A stretch of DNA of 14,963 nt. It comes from an uncultured Eubacteriales bacterium. GTDB lineage: Bacteria; Bacillota; Clostridia; Christensenellales; CAG-138. The stretch spans positions 1-14,963 of the forward strand of contig URSN01000044.1 of assembly GCA_900550525.1 (NCBI GenBank), given 5' to 3'. Under the pieces are notes generated by a model. It worked only from the letters and a program-made list of their open reading frames with translations, was not told the origin of the DNA and did not search any database. Shown one piece after another: positions 1-6,238 of the stretch (position 1 is the stretch's first letter; every line of letters begins with the position of its first letter). The position numbers were made by a program, and so were the translations under genes.

Positions 1-44
1 CGCCCGCACCAGACCTGCGCGTCCTGCGGCGCGCAGGGAGTTTT

Positions 45-120
45 GCGGGAATAGCTCATTTGGTAGAGCGCAGCCTTGCCAAGGCTGAGGTGGCGGGTTC
101 GAGCCCCGTTTCCCGCTCCA
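45..120 (+). tRNA. tRNA-Gly (anticodon GCC)
   Basis: This 76-nt cloverleaf has a GCGGGAA/TTCCCGC acceptor stem, a CCTTGCCAAGG anticodon arm with GCC at 78-80, a GGTTCGAGCC T-arm and an encoded CCA end. It decodes GGC/GGU. It is the first of three closely spaced tRNA genes, and its promoter must lie upstream of the window because nothing convincing is seen in 1-44. Confidence 0.97.
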
Positions 121-126
121 GGGCTT

Positions 127-200
127 GCAGGTATAGTGTAGTGGTAACACATTAGCCTTCCAAGCTGAGATCACGGGTTCGAGTCCCGTTACCTGCTCCA
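127..200 (+). tRNA. tRNA-Gly (anticodon TCC)
   Basis: This 74-nt cloverleaf has acceptor arms GCAGGTA/TACCTGC, an anticodon stem TTAGC/GCTGA around loop CTTCCAA (anticodon TCC at 159-161), a GGTTCGAGTCC T-arm and an encoded CCA. It decodes GGA/GGG and lies only 6 nt after the GCC isoacceptor, so the two are probably cotranscribed and processed from one precursor. Confidence 0.97.
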
Positions 201-240
201 CCGCCCAAAGACGCCCGCCGCGGCGATCAGCGGCGCATAT

Positions 241-317
241 GCCTCCTTAGCTCAGTTGGCTAGAGCACCTGACTCTTAATCAGGGTGTCCAGGGTTCGAG
301 TCCCTGAGGGGGTACCA
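241..317 (+). tRNA. tRNA-Lys (anticodon CTT)
   Basis: This 77-nt cloverleaf has an anticodon stem CCTGA/TCAGG around loop CTCTTAA (CTT at 275-277), a GGGTTCGAGTCCC T-arm and an encoded CCA at 315-317. The acceptor stem (GCCTCCT/AGGGGGT) contains G-U wobble pairs. It decodes AAG, the lysine codon favoured in a GC-rich genome. It is the last tRNA before the hairpin at 319-351. Confidence 0.95.
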
Positions 318-318
318 C

Positions 319-358
319 ACCGGAGCAGGCGGCAAAGCCGCCTGCTCCGGTCTTGTTC
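319..358 (+). terminator. Probable intrinsic terminator of the Gly-Gly-Lys tRNA cluster
   Basis: A perfect 15-bp GC-rich hairpin (arms 319-333 and 337-351, loop AAA) starts just after the CCA of tRNA-Lys and is followed by TCTTGTTCTG. The T-tract is interrupted, so termination may be incomplete, but position and stem strength fit a terminator. Confidence 0.7.
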
Positions 359-466
359 TGCGCGCCATCCCGCCGCGGCGCGCGAGCGCGGCCGGGTTTT
401 GCATCCCGCCGCGCAAAAAGGCTGGGGAGCGCCGCCGGTTTTTGTGCGCCGCCGCGCAAAAAAAAC

Positions 467-495
467 TTTACAAACCGGCGCGGATGCTCTATAAT
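467..495 (+). promoter_or_regulatory. Sigma-A promoter for tRNA-Ala
   Basis: A -35 box TTTACA (467-472) and a perfect -10 box TATAAT (490-495) are separated by exactly 17 nt. Transcription should start near 502, giving a leader of about 48 nt before the tRNA. This is the clearest vegetative promoter in the window, and it follows an A-tract (458-465) that could act as an UP-like element. Confidence 0.85.
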
Positions 496-549
496 AGAAC
501 TCGCGCTCGGGCGCACGGCAGGTTCGTGCGGTACGGCGCGGCAAATTCC

Positions 550-626
550 GGGGCTTTGGCGAAGTTGGCTATCGCGCTACACTGGCAGTGTAGAGATCAC
601 CGGTTCGAATCCGGTAAGCTCCACCA
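550..626 (+). tRNA. tRNA-Ala (anticodon GGC)
   Basis: This 77-nt cloverleaf has D-stem GCGA/TCGC, anticodon stem CTACA/TGTAG with GGC at 584-586, T-stem ACCGG/CCGGT and an encoded CCA. The third acceptor pair is G552-U620, the G3:U70 wobble that is the classic identity element for alanyl-tRNA synthetase, which supports the alanine call. It decodes GCC/GCU. It has its own promoter (467-495) and terminator (652-679), so it is a monocistronic unit. Confidence 0.97.
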
Positions 627-651
627 GATGCAGCCGCCGCAATATGGCTGC

Positions 652-679
652 AAAAAGGCCCGCAATCGCGGGCCTTTTT
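652..679 (+). terminator. Intrinsic terminator after tRNA-Ala
   Basis: The stem GGCCCGC/GCGGGCC (657-663 and 668-674) has a 4-nt loop. It is preceded by five A and followed by five T, so it may work in both directions. It lies 26 nt after the tRNA end. Confidence 0.9.
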
Positions 680-711
680 GTTCCCCTCTGGCCTTTTTGT
701 TCTCCCCCTGC

Positions 712-740
712 GGCAGGCGGCAAGGCGTTCGCCGCCTGTC
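712..740. repeat. GC-rich hairpin sharing its core with the 319-351 hairpin
   Basis: A 10-bp stem (712-721 and 731-740, one G-T pair) has a 9-nt loop and no T-tract. Its GCAGGCGGCAA...GCCGCCTG core is identical to that in the tRNA-cluster terminator at 325-344, suggesting a small dispersed palindromic repeat. The rest of 680-829 is GC-rich and shows no gene. Confidence 0.4.
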
Positions 741-829
741 GGCCGGGAAGGCGGAGGCGGCGGGCAACGGTATGGCGGCGGCAGCGTTCCGCCCGTTCTT
801 CGCCCGGCTGCATCAACGGCGGGCAGGTC

Positions 830-868
830 GCAAAAATTACAATTCGTTTGCGATTCGATGCAGACTTG
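830..868 (+). promoter_or_regulatory. Putative response-regulator operator, copy 1
   Basis: This 39-nt block matches 31 of 39 positions, without gaps, with 3099-3137. Within it lie two direct repeats spaced exactly 11 bp apart: TTACAATTCGT (837-847) and TTGCGATTCGA (848-858). Direct half-sites with about one helical turn spacing are typical of OmpR/PhoB-family binding sites. It sits about 40 nt before the regulator gene, which suggests autoregulation. The block may also include promoter elements (TTACAA, then an ACT-ending -10-like hexamer 18 nt on). Confidence 0.65.
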
Positions 869-909
869 TTTACATGGGATACCCTAAAACTATGGATGGA
901 GGTGTTTGT

Positions 910-1632
910 GTGGCAAGGAACAGGATACTGGTCGTGGAGGACGACGAGGCGATCTCCCGCGTCATCATAAAGAATCTGATTGCTACGGGCTACGCGGCCA
1001 CCCCCGTTTACGACGGACAGGAAGCGGCCGAACTGGTGGAGCGCGACGCGGATTTTGACCTCGCGCTCTTGGATATCATGCTGCCCGGCATGGATGGGCT
1101 GACGCTGCTGGCGCATATGAAGCGCCGCGGCATCCCGGTGATCTGCCTTACGGCAAAAGCCGATCTCGATTCCAAAATACAGGGGCTGCGCGATGGCGCG
1201 GAGGATTATATCGTCAAGCCGTTCGAGGTGCTGGAGCTGCTGGTCCGCATCGAAAAGGTGCTGGAGCGCACGGGGAAAATGCGGCAGGTGCTCGAAGTGT
1301 CGGACCTGACAATCAACCTCATGGAGCGCTCCGTGCGGAAAAACGGCAGGGAGATCCCGTTAAAACCAATGGAGTATGATCTGCTGGTCATGCTTGCAAA
1401 AAACAAGAACATCGCCCTCTCCCGCGAGCGGCTGCTCCACGGCGTGTGGGGTGTGGACTTCGTGGGCGAGACGAGAACGGTGGACGTCCATATCGGTCAG
1501 CTCAGGCGAAAGCTGGGGCCCGACTACCACCTCACGCCTTGCTCCAAAGAGGCCAACCGCCTCGAGGACCTCCCATCAAGCTGTGTCGGTATGTATCCCT
1601 TGTGTCTGCCTGCCTGGTCACGGCGGCGCTGA
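910..1632 (+). CDS. OmpR/PhoB-family response regulator (C-terminal extension by lost stop)
   Basis: This is the DNA-binding response regulator of the two-component pair. The receiver domain spans about residues 5-118, with acidic pocket E10-D11-D12, phosphoacceptor D55 (in ALLDIMLPGMDG), T81 and K103 (VKPF). A winged-helix Trans_reg_C domain covers about 128-220, with recognition-helix motif TRTVDVHIGQLRRKLG. The start is GTG 910, with GGAGG at 898-902 seven nt before it; the open frame continues upstream through the tRNA-Ala, which is not coding. The family length is reached at residue 222 (RLEDLP), yet the frame runs 18 residues further into the kinase gene, because the codon at 1576-1578 is TCA where TGA is expected. 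The wing end (CSKEANRLE) is also less canonical than the usual K-x-G-Y-R-L-E. The extension is probably not functional. Confidence 0.93.
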   Translation: MARNRILVVEDDEAISRVIIKNLIATGYAATPVYDGQEAAELVERDADFDLALLDIMLPGMDGLTLLAHMKRRGIPVICLTAKADLDSKIQGLRDGAEDYIVKPFEVLELLVRIEKVLERTGKMRQVLEVSDLTINLMERSVRKNGREIPLKPMEYDLLVMLAKNKNIALSRERLLHGVWGVDFVGETRTVDVHIGQLRRKLGPDYHLTPCSKEANRLEDLPSSCVGMYPLCLPAWSRRR

Positions 1633-2966
1633 GCGTTTTGAGCCTGCTGCTCCTCACCGGCGCGGGGAAGCGCAATCTGGATTACGCGGTACAGAGCGCC
1701 GTATCCACGCATACCGCCAATGCCGTGTACTTTGAAAAGGCGATGCACGACGGCGCAGGCGAGCAGATCAGCGCCGCGGCCAAACGCAGCCTGGCCCGCT
1801 ATTATGTGTCCTCCCTCGCCGATCCGAATATCATTTTGACCGCGGCGGACGACGTCGTTTATAACGCCACTTCCATTGACCCCGCCCTGTATCTGCCGCT
1901 GGAAACGCAGGGAAAGCGGTACGTCATAACGGATATTGGTGAAAACACCATGCTGATCGTGGGCGACCGCCTATCCGTCCGCGGCACGGATTACAGCTTT
2001 TACCGGATTACGGACGTCACCTCCGTTTATACGGACCTTTTGGCGCTATCCTATCGCTTTTCCCGGATCTCCCTGCTGGTGATCCTTTGTACCGCGGCGC
2101 TGATCACCCTGCTGGTGCGAACGATTCTAAGGCCCATACAGCGGCTAAAGGAAAGCACCTCCCTCATCGCCGCCGGCGTCTATGACAGGCGCATTGCCGT
2201 TGACGAGCAGGACGAGGTCGGCTCGCTTGCCATGGACTTCAATGTGATGGCCCAGGCGGTGGAGAACCGGGTGGAAGCGCTCAAGGAGGAGGCGGAGCGC
2301 CGCACCCTGTTCGTGTCCGCCCTCACCCATGAGCTGAAGACCCCCATGACCTCCATCAAGGGCAACGCCGAAACGCTGCTGATGACGAAAATGGACGAGG
2401 AGGAGAGAGAAGCGGCGCTGTTGCAGATCGATGCGGACTGTACGCGCGTGGAGCGGCTTTCCCATAAGCTCATGCAGCTTTTGGTATTGAAGCGTTCCGA
2501 CGATATTGAACCAAAGCCGCAGAGCGTCGCGGAACTGCTTGCCATGGTCTGTGATGCGGCAAAGGAGCAGCTGAAGCAGCGCGGGCTGGCGCTCAGGGTC
2601 GAAAACCACATGCAGCAGCTCAAAATGGACAAGGACCTACTTTGCGAACTGCTCCTCAACCTCATCGACAACGCGGGCAAGGCCTCGCCCCGGGGAAGCG
2701 TGATTGCGCTTCGGGCACGGGGCGATATCATCTCCGTTTCGGACAGCGGGCACGGCATTCCGCCGGAGGAACTGCACCGCCTGACGGAGCCGTTCTATAT
2801 GGTGGATAAGGCGCGCTCCCGCAAACAGGGCGGCATGGGCCTTGGGCTTGCGCTTGCACGGGAGATCGCCCGCCTGCACGGGGCGCATCTTGCGTTTGAA
2901 AGCGAAGTGGGGAAAGGCACGACGGTGAAGGTGGTATTTGAACATGATAAAGAAGCTGAAGAATAA
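1575..2966 (+). CDS. Membrane sensor histidine kinase
   Basis: This is the partner of the upstream regulator. Numbered from 1575, a transmembrane helix (about 8-28) precedes an extracytoplasmic sensor region of about 130 residues. A second helix (about 163-183), HAMP domain (about 184-237), HisKA with phosphoacceptor H252 (ALTHELKTPMTSIKGN), and an HATPase domain follow, with N-box LNLIDNAGKAS, G1 DSGHGIP, F-box and G2 GMGLGLAL. The start is uncertain. The natural position 1575-1577 reads ATC where an ATGA overlap with the regulator is expected, with GAGG at 1563-1566 correctly spaced. Other starts would be TTG 1539, CTG 1581 or GTG 1602; GTG 1602 would trim the first helix and none has a good ribosome site. 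The catalytic core is complete, so the protein is likely functional if it is translated. Confidence 0.9.
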   Translation: MKLCRYVSLVSACLVTAALSVLSLLLLTGAGKRNLDYAVQSAVSTHTANAVYFEKAMHDGAGEQISAAAKRSLARYYVSSLADPNIILTAADDVVYNATSIDPALYLPLETQGKRYVITDIGENTMLIVGDRLSVRGTDYSFYRITDVTSVYTDLLALSYRFSRISLLVILCTAALITLLVRTILRPIQRLKESTSLIAAGVYDRRIAVDEQDEVGSLAMDFNVMAQAVENRVEALKEEAERRTLFVSALTHELKTPMTSIKGNAETLLMTKMDEEEREAALLQIDADCTRVERLSHKLMQLLVLKRSDDIEPKPQSVAELLAMVCDAAKEQLKQRGLALRVENHMQQLKMDKDLLCELLLNLIDNAGKASPRGSVIALRARGDIISVSDSGHGIPPEELHRLTEPFYMVDKARSRKQGGMGLGLALAREIARLHGAHLAFESEVGKGTTVKVVFEHDKEAEE

Positions 2967-3096
2967 GTGGAACCTGCTGTATCTCCTTTTGGCCGCACTG
3001 ATCGCCTTTTCGGTTTTTGGCGTTCCCCCTGTCGCAAAGTGCGTGCTGGACGGCACCAAGAATCAGATGATCACCATTGGCAGGCAGGAGCCGTGA
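2944..3096 (+). CDS. Small one-pass membrane protein, 50 aa
   Basis: This short gene overlaps the kinase end by 23 nt. It starts at ATG 2944, with AAGGTGG at 2928-2934 as a plausible ribosome site. The product has a basic N-terminus (MIKKLKNKW), one hydrophobic helix (about residues 11-31, LLYLLLAALIAFSVFG), then a short polar tail with one cysteine. The basic-then-hydrophobic layout predicts an inner-membrane peptide with its tail outside or a small secreted peptide. I do not recognise a family. Its place inside a two-component operon is common for small modulators of the kinase, but that role is inference. Random hydrophobic reading-frame overlap cannot be excluded, although the positive-inside pattern and spacing argue for a gene. 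Confidence 0.6.
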   Translation: MIKKLKNKWNLLYLLLAALIAFSVFGVPPVAKCVLDGTKNQMITIGRQEP

Positions 3097-3098
3097 GT

Positions 3099-3137
3099 GC
3101 AAAAATTACAATTTGCTTACGACCTGATGAATACTTG
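3099..3137 (+). promoter_or_regulatory. Putative response-regulator operator, copy 2
   Basis: This is the second copy of the element at 830-868 (31 of 39 identical, ungapped). Its direct repeats are TTACAATTTGC (3106-3116) and TTACGACCTGA (3117-3127), again with an 11-bp period. It fills the gap between the small membrane protein's stop and the lipoprotein, suggesting a separate regulated promoter for the lipoprotein. An AATACT at 3130-3135 lies 18 nt after TTACAA and could be the -10 box. Confidence 0.65.
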
Positions 3138-3154
3138 ATGCAGGGGGAACGCGT

Positions 3155-4612
3155 ATGCTTGCTTCAAAAGGAAAGCGAGGTACCATGAGCTGCAAAATGA
3201 AAAGAGCAATCTCCCTTATGGCTGCGATGCTGGCGGCCGCCCTGCTCCTTGCGGGCTGCCAGCCCACGCCCGAGCAGCCGATCGTGATGCAAAAGGATAT
3301 GGAGCAGATGCTGGAAAAGGCGCAGGATACCCAATCCCCCGCCGAAGAACAGACCCTTGCCGAACGATACGGCATCCCGGAGCGGCTGACAGAAGAATGG
3401 AGCGGGGCGGACGGGAAACTGACCATCCGCATCGACGCGCCCATCGCCGCCCCCGAACATGCCATGCCCATCGTCAGAGTACGGGCAGAGGGCTTTTCCC
3501 AGGAAACGGCCACGGCGCTCTTTCATCATTTCATGGACGGGAAGACGGCCATGACCTACAACCCCGGCCCCCATGTGATGACGAAAGCCGATATCGAGGC
3601 GACCATTTTGCTTTACAAACAGCAGATTGCCGACGGCACCATTGAGGCGCAGCAAATGATGACGCCCGAGGAAGCGGAAGAAGAGATCAGACGCCTGGAA
3701 GAGGAATACAGGACGGCTCCGGCGGCGGCGGACGATGAGCCCACCGTTTCGGACGGCACCATGCGCCTCCGCGAGGAGAGCTACTCGAACGGGTACTCGG
3801 TCACCACGGAAAAGCTCTACGAATTGAATGTCGCGGCCGGGGAGGAGCGCCTGAGCGTGCGCCGCCCCGCGCAGGAGAATGGGAGCTTGACGGGGTCTTT
3901 TATGTATACGCATTCGGTCAATGAGGATTCCGGGCGGTTTTTTAACGGCGCCCCCCGGGTGCTGCCGGAGGACGCGCCGGAAAGCGAGCGCCCGTCGCTT
4001 TCCCTGGAAGAGGCGGGCGCGCTCTGCGAGGAAGTCTTTGAGGCGATGGGTGTCGCCGACGTGCAGCTGGCGCAGGCCTATGTCACTGGTACGCCGGGGG
4101 ATTATGCGTACATCCTGTACTATGTGCGCACCGTGGCGGGCGTGCCCGCCGCCCTCTGTACGGAGTCCTTTGCCGGCAGTGAGTCCGGCGTTTCCCTGCC
4201 CTGGAATTATGAGCAGATCCGGTTTCTTGTCACGGATGGCGGCATTGCGGAAATGAGCTGGGATTCGCCCACCGTCACGGGCGAGGTCGTAACGGAAAAC
4301 GCCAGGCTGCTTTCCTGGCAGGAGATCCGCGAGATCGTTGAAACAATCCTGTTTACCATCTATGAACCCAGGACGGAATTTGAAGACGCCGGCAGAAGGA
4401 TCGGCGTCACGATAGACGATATTCAACTGTCGCTTTTGCGCGTGCGCGAGAACAACGCGCAGGGGCGCAGCGGGTTTTATGTGCCGACGTGGGTGTTTTA
4501 CGGGGAGGAATATATGGACGATTTCCCGTCCGTCGTTGGCGTGGATAAGCACATCGTCCTCGCGATCAACGCCGTCGACGGCAGCGTCATCGATCTGGCC
4601 AAAGGCTATTGA
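3155..4612 (+). CDS. Secreted lipoprotein, DUF6034-like
   Basis: This is a 485-residue exported lipoprotein of unknown function. A basic region (KMKR) and hydrophobic stretch lead to lipobox LLAGC with lipidated Cys35. The mature part begins QPTPEQPIVMQKD and is acidic, with a glutamate-rich helix around residues 165-190. I recall this N-terminal pattern from DUF6034 lipoproteins of Clostridia, but cannot confirm it here. ATG 3155 has AGGGGG seven nt upstream. ATG 3185 is an alternative that gives a more typical signal peptide length and leaves a longer leader if transcription starts near 3142. It sits under its own copy of the operator shared with the regulator gene, so it is probably a main output of the two-component system. 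It could serve as a sensor accessory or envelope-protection protein; no catalytic motif is visible. Confidence 0.88.
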   Translation: MLASKGKRGTMSCKMKRAISLMAAMLAAALLLAGCQPTPEQPIVMQKDMEQMLEKAQDTQSPAEEQTLAERYGIPERLTEEWSGADGKLTIRIDAPIAAPEHAMPIVRVRAEGFSQETATALFHHFMDGKTAMTYNPGPHVMTKADIEATILLYKQQIADGTIEAQQMMTPEEAEEEIRRLEEEYRTAPAAADDEPTVSDGTMRLREESYSNGYSVTTEKLYELNVAAGEERLSVRRPAQENGSLTGSFMYTHSVNEDSGRFFNGAPRVLPEDAPESERPSLSLEEAGALCEEVFEAMGVADVQLAQAYVTGTPGDYAYILYYVRTVAGVPAALCTESFAGSESGVSLPWNYEQIRFLVTDGGIAEMSWDSPTVTGEVVTENARLLSWQEIREIVETILFTIYEPRTEFEDAGRRIGVTIDDIQLSLLRVRENNAQGRSGFYVPTWVFYGEEYMDDFPSVVGVDKHIVLAINAVDGSVIDLAKGY

Positions 4613-4649
4613 TATGATCCTCCGGGAGGGCGCTTCCCGATTTTCGCAG

Positions 4650-4684
4650 CGCCGGAGCAAGGCCGCCTTGCGCCGGCGTTTTTT
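4650..4684 (+). terminator. Intrinsic terminator of the two-component/lipoprotein unit
   Basis: A 13-bp stem (4650-4662 and 4666-4678, one A-G mismatch) with a 3-nt loop is followed directly by six T. It lies 37 nt after the lipoprotein stop. The following 4685-4836 is GC-rich without a gene, apart from a possible weak -10 (CATAAT, 4791-4796) before the recombinase. Confidence 0.9.
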
Positions 4685-4836
4685 CTTTGGAGCCCGCGCC
4701 GCCGCGCCGCCCTCCCGCGAAGGCCCGCCGCCCTCCTGCGCCGCCGGCGATGGAAAAAACTTCCTGTAGGCGGCGCCGCGCCGCAGCATGCATAATGGTA
4801 ACAGCCCCTGCTGAGGGCTGGAAAGGATGAGGCTTT

Positions 4837-5685
4837 GTGAAACAACAGAGGAAGCGGAACATCACGCGGCGGACGCTCGAAGCGTTTCGCCTCCACCTGC
4901 TGCAGGAGGAGAAGAGCTCCCTGACGGTGGGCAAATACCTACGCGACGCGCGCGCCTTCATGGCGTTTGCCGCCGGCCGGTCCGTGGACAAGGCGCTGGT
5001 GGCGGCGTACAAGCAGCGGCTTTTGGAACAGGGGTATGCGGCGCGGTCGGTCAACTCCATGCTCGCCGGGCTGAACAGCCTGCTCGGCTTTCTCGGCTGG
5101 CAGGACTGCCGCGTGCGGAACGTGCGCGTGCAGCGCCGGATCTACTGCGCCGAGGAGCGCGAGCTGACCAAGGCGGAATATCTGCGCCTGTTGGAAGCGG
5201 CGCGGCGGGACCGGAGGCTGTACCTGCTGCTGGAGACCATCTGCGGCACGGGGATTCGCGTATCGGAACTGGCGTATTTCACGGTCGAAGCGGTGGCGCA
5301 GGGCGAGATCGCCGTCCGCTGCAAGAACAAAACGCGCAGCATCCTCATCCCGGGCAGGCTGCGCAAATCGCTGCTGGCCTATGCCAGGCAATCCGGCATC
5401 GCGTCAGGCCCCGTGTTCCGCACCCGGAGCGGAAGGGCGATGGACCGCAGCGGCGTCTGGGCGCAGATGAAGGCGCTGTGCGCGCCCGCGCGCGTCAGAA
5501 AAACGAAGGTCTTTCCGCACAACCTGCGCAAGCTGTTTGCGCGCACGTTTTACGCGGCCGAAAAGGATATTGCCAAACTGGCCGACATCCTCGGGCACAG
5601 CAGCATCGACACGACGCGCATCTACATCATGACCTCCGGCCATGAGCACAGAAGAAAAATCGACCGGCTCGGGCTGGTCGTCTAA
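4837..5685 (+). CDS. Tyrosine recombinase (phage integrase family), orphan Xer-like
   Basis: This is a site-specific DNA recombinase of 282 residues. A SAM-like N-terminal core-binding domain (about 10-95) precedes the catalytic domain (about 108-275). The catalytic set is complete: R141 (GTGIRVSEL), K165 (CKNKTR), H228 and R231 (PHNLRK), H254 (LGHSSIDTT) and nucleophile Y263 (RIYIM). The start is GTG 4837, with AAAGGA at 4822-4827 and GAGG at 4829-4832 before it. Size and layout resemble XerC/XerD, but there is no adjacent prophage, excisionase or relaxase, so it is not evidently part of an integrated element. Similar single recombinases are widespread in Clostridia. It is followed within 12 nt by one arm of an inverted repeat, which could be related to its activity or just chance. 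Its own job (dimer resolution, inversion or remnant of an island) is undecided. Confidence 0.93.
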   Translation: MKQQRKRNITRRTLEAFRLHLLQEEKSSLTVGKYLRDARAFMAFAAGRSVDKALVAAYKQRLLEQGYAARSVNSMLAGLNSLLGFLGWQDCRVRNVRVQRRIYCAEERELTKAEYLRLLEAARRDRRLYLLLETICGTGIRVSELAYFTVEAVAQGEIAVRCKNKTRSILIPGRLRKSLLAYARQSGIASGPVFRTRSGRAMDRSGVWAQMKALCAPARVRKTKVFPHNLRKLFARTFYAAEKDIAKLADILGHSSIDTTRIYIMTSGHEHRRKIDRLGLVV

Positions 5686-5696
5686 CGCTGCGACAT

Positions 5697-5785
5697 AATG
5701 TTGATTATGTGGTGGACGCGGTAATTTACCTTGCATCCCGTCTGTCGGGAATCGAACCTTGAAACTTAAAATTTCCATCGATTGC
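5697..5785 (-). ncRNA. Candidate small structured RNA (low confidence)
   Basis: The minus-strand promoter at 5792-5820 would produce a transcript of about 90 nt with small hairpins (5736-5750; 5695-5710) and no open frame of note. No T-rich terminator is visible at its end, so it could read on antisense into the recombinase gene. No known RNA family is recognised. Confidence 0.22.
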
Positions 5786-5807
5786 AAATCGAGTATAGCA
5801 TATGACG
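5697..5807 (-). repeat. Inverted repeat element, copy A
   Basis: Read on the minus strand this copy starts with CGTCATAT (5807-5800), continues with TTTGCAATCGAT (5788-5777) and ends with the 19-nt CCACCACATAATCAACATT (5715-5697). The same three blocks occur in the same order on the plus strand in copy B. It contains the TCCCG/CGGGA hairpin (5736-5750) and a CATAAT/ATTATG hairpin at its end. Confidence 0.7.
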
Positions 5808-5820
5808 GACAGGAAAGCAA
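5792..5820 (-). promoter_or_regulatory. Minus-strand sigma-A-like promoter in repeat copy A
   Basis: Read on the minus strand: -35 TTGCTT (5820-5815), a 17-nt spacer, and -10 TATACT (5797-5792) preceded by TG plus one base, which makes an extended -10. It would start RNA near 5785, running through the repeat toward the recombinase gene in antisense. Confidence 0.5.
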
Positions 5821-5935
5821 TACCCAATTTTATTTTTTTTGAGACAAAATTTTTCACACACTGTCGGCGATATTTGCAAACAGGCGGTTTGCAGCGCGGT
5901 TGAGGTTCAACGGCGCTGCCAAGGGGAGGGCGGCG

Positions 5936-6238
5936 CGTCATATCCAATATTTTTGCAATCGATTTGCATTTGCGGCGCGGGCCGAGCGCTGCTTCGGCCC
6001 TGCGTCCGCCGCGCAGAACCGGGACGCCCCACGCCCTCATGCGGGCGTGCGGACGGCGTCAGCCCTGCGCCGGAGCGTGCGCGGCGGCATGCAAAAGAAC
6101 TCGGGGATGGCCGAATAGCCCTGCTTCCCACGCAGGGCTTTTGGCGCTGCTTTTCTACCGGTGCGCCCGACCTAAATTTGACGCTGCGCGCACTGCGTGC
6201 GGACGGCTGGCGGCGTGTGCCACCACATAATCAACATT
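5936..6238 (+). repeat. Inverted repeat element, copy B (expanded)
   Basis: The plus strand carries CGTCATAT (5936-5943), TTTGCAATCGAT (5952-5963) and the 19-nt CCACCACATAATCAACATT (6220-6238), matching copy A block by block but with about 190 extra GC-rich bases inside. The -10 region of copy A is not preserved here (CCAATATT instead). Confidence 0.6.
6117..6142 (+). terminator. Possible terminator or attenuator hairpin
   Basis: The stem AGCCCTGC/GCAGGGCT (6117-6124 and 6132-6139) has a 7-nt loop and is followed by only three further T. It lies upstream of the catabolic operon and could end a leader transcript; support is weak. Confidence 0.35.

Noticed and set aside
260..544. Short minus-strand frames over tRNA-Lys (SGTRTLDT-type peptides)
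   Set aside because: This is the familiar false peptide from translating the antisense of a tRNA gene.
442..909. Upstream extension of the regulator reading frame
   Set aside because: It runs through the tRNA-Ala gene, its terminator and the operator. GTG 910 has a strong ribosome site and fits the family start.
3164..4789. 541-residue open frame on the minus strand opposite the lipoprotein
   Set aside because: It mirrors a clearly coding gene in a GC-rich genome, is Arg/His/Gly-rich without family motifs, and crosses the terminator at 4650-4684.
5726..5800. tRNA-like stretch on the minus strand (GGTTCGATTCC plus a TTTGCAA loop)
   Set aside because: The T-stem bases do not pair, there is no acceptor stem, and the spacing between arms is wrong. 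It is part of the repeat instead.
5838..5880. Forward promoter from TTGAGA in the AT-rich core
   Set aside because: No -10 box lies at a workable distance; the nearest AT-rich hexamer is more than 20 nt away.
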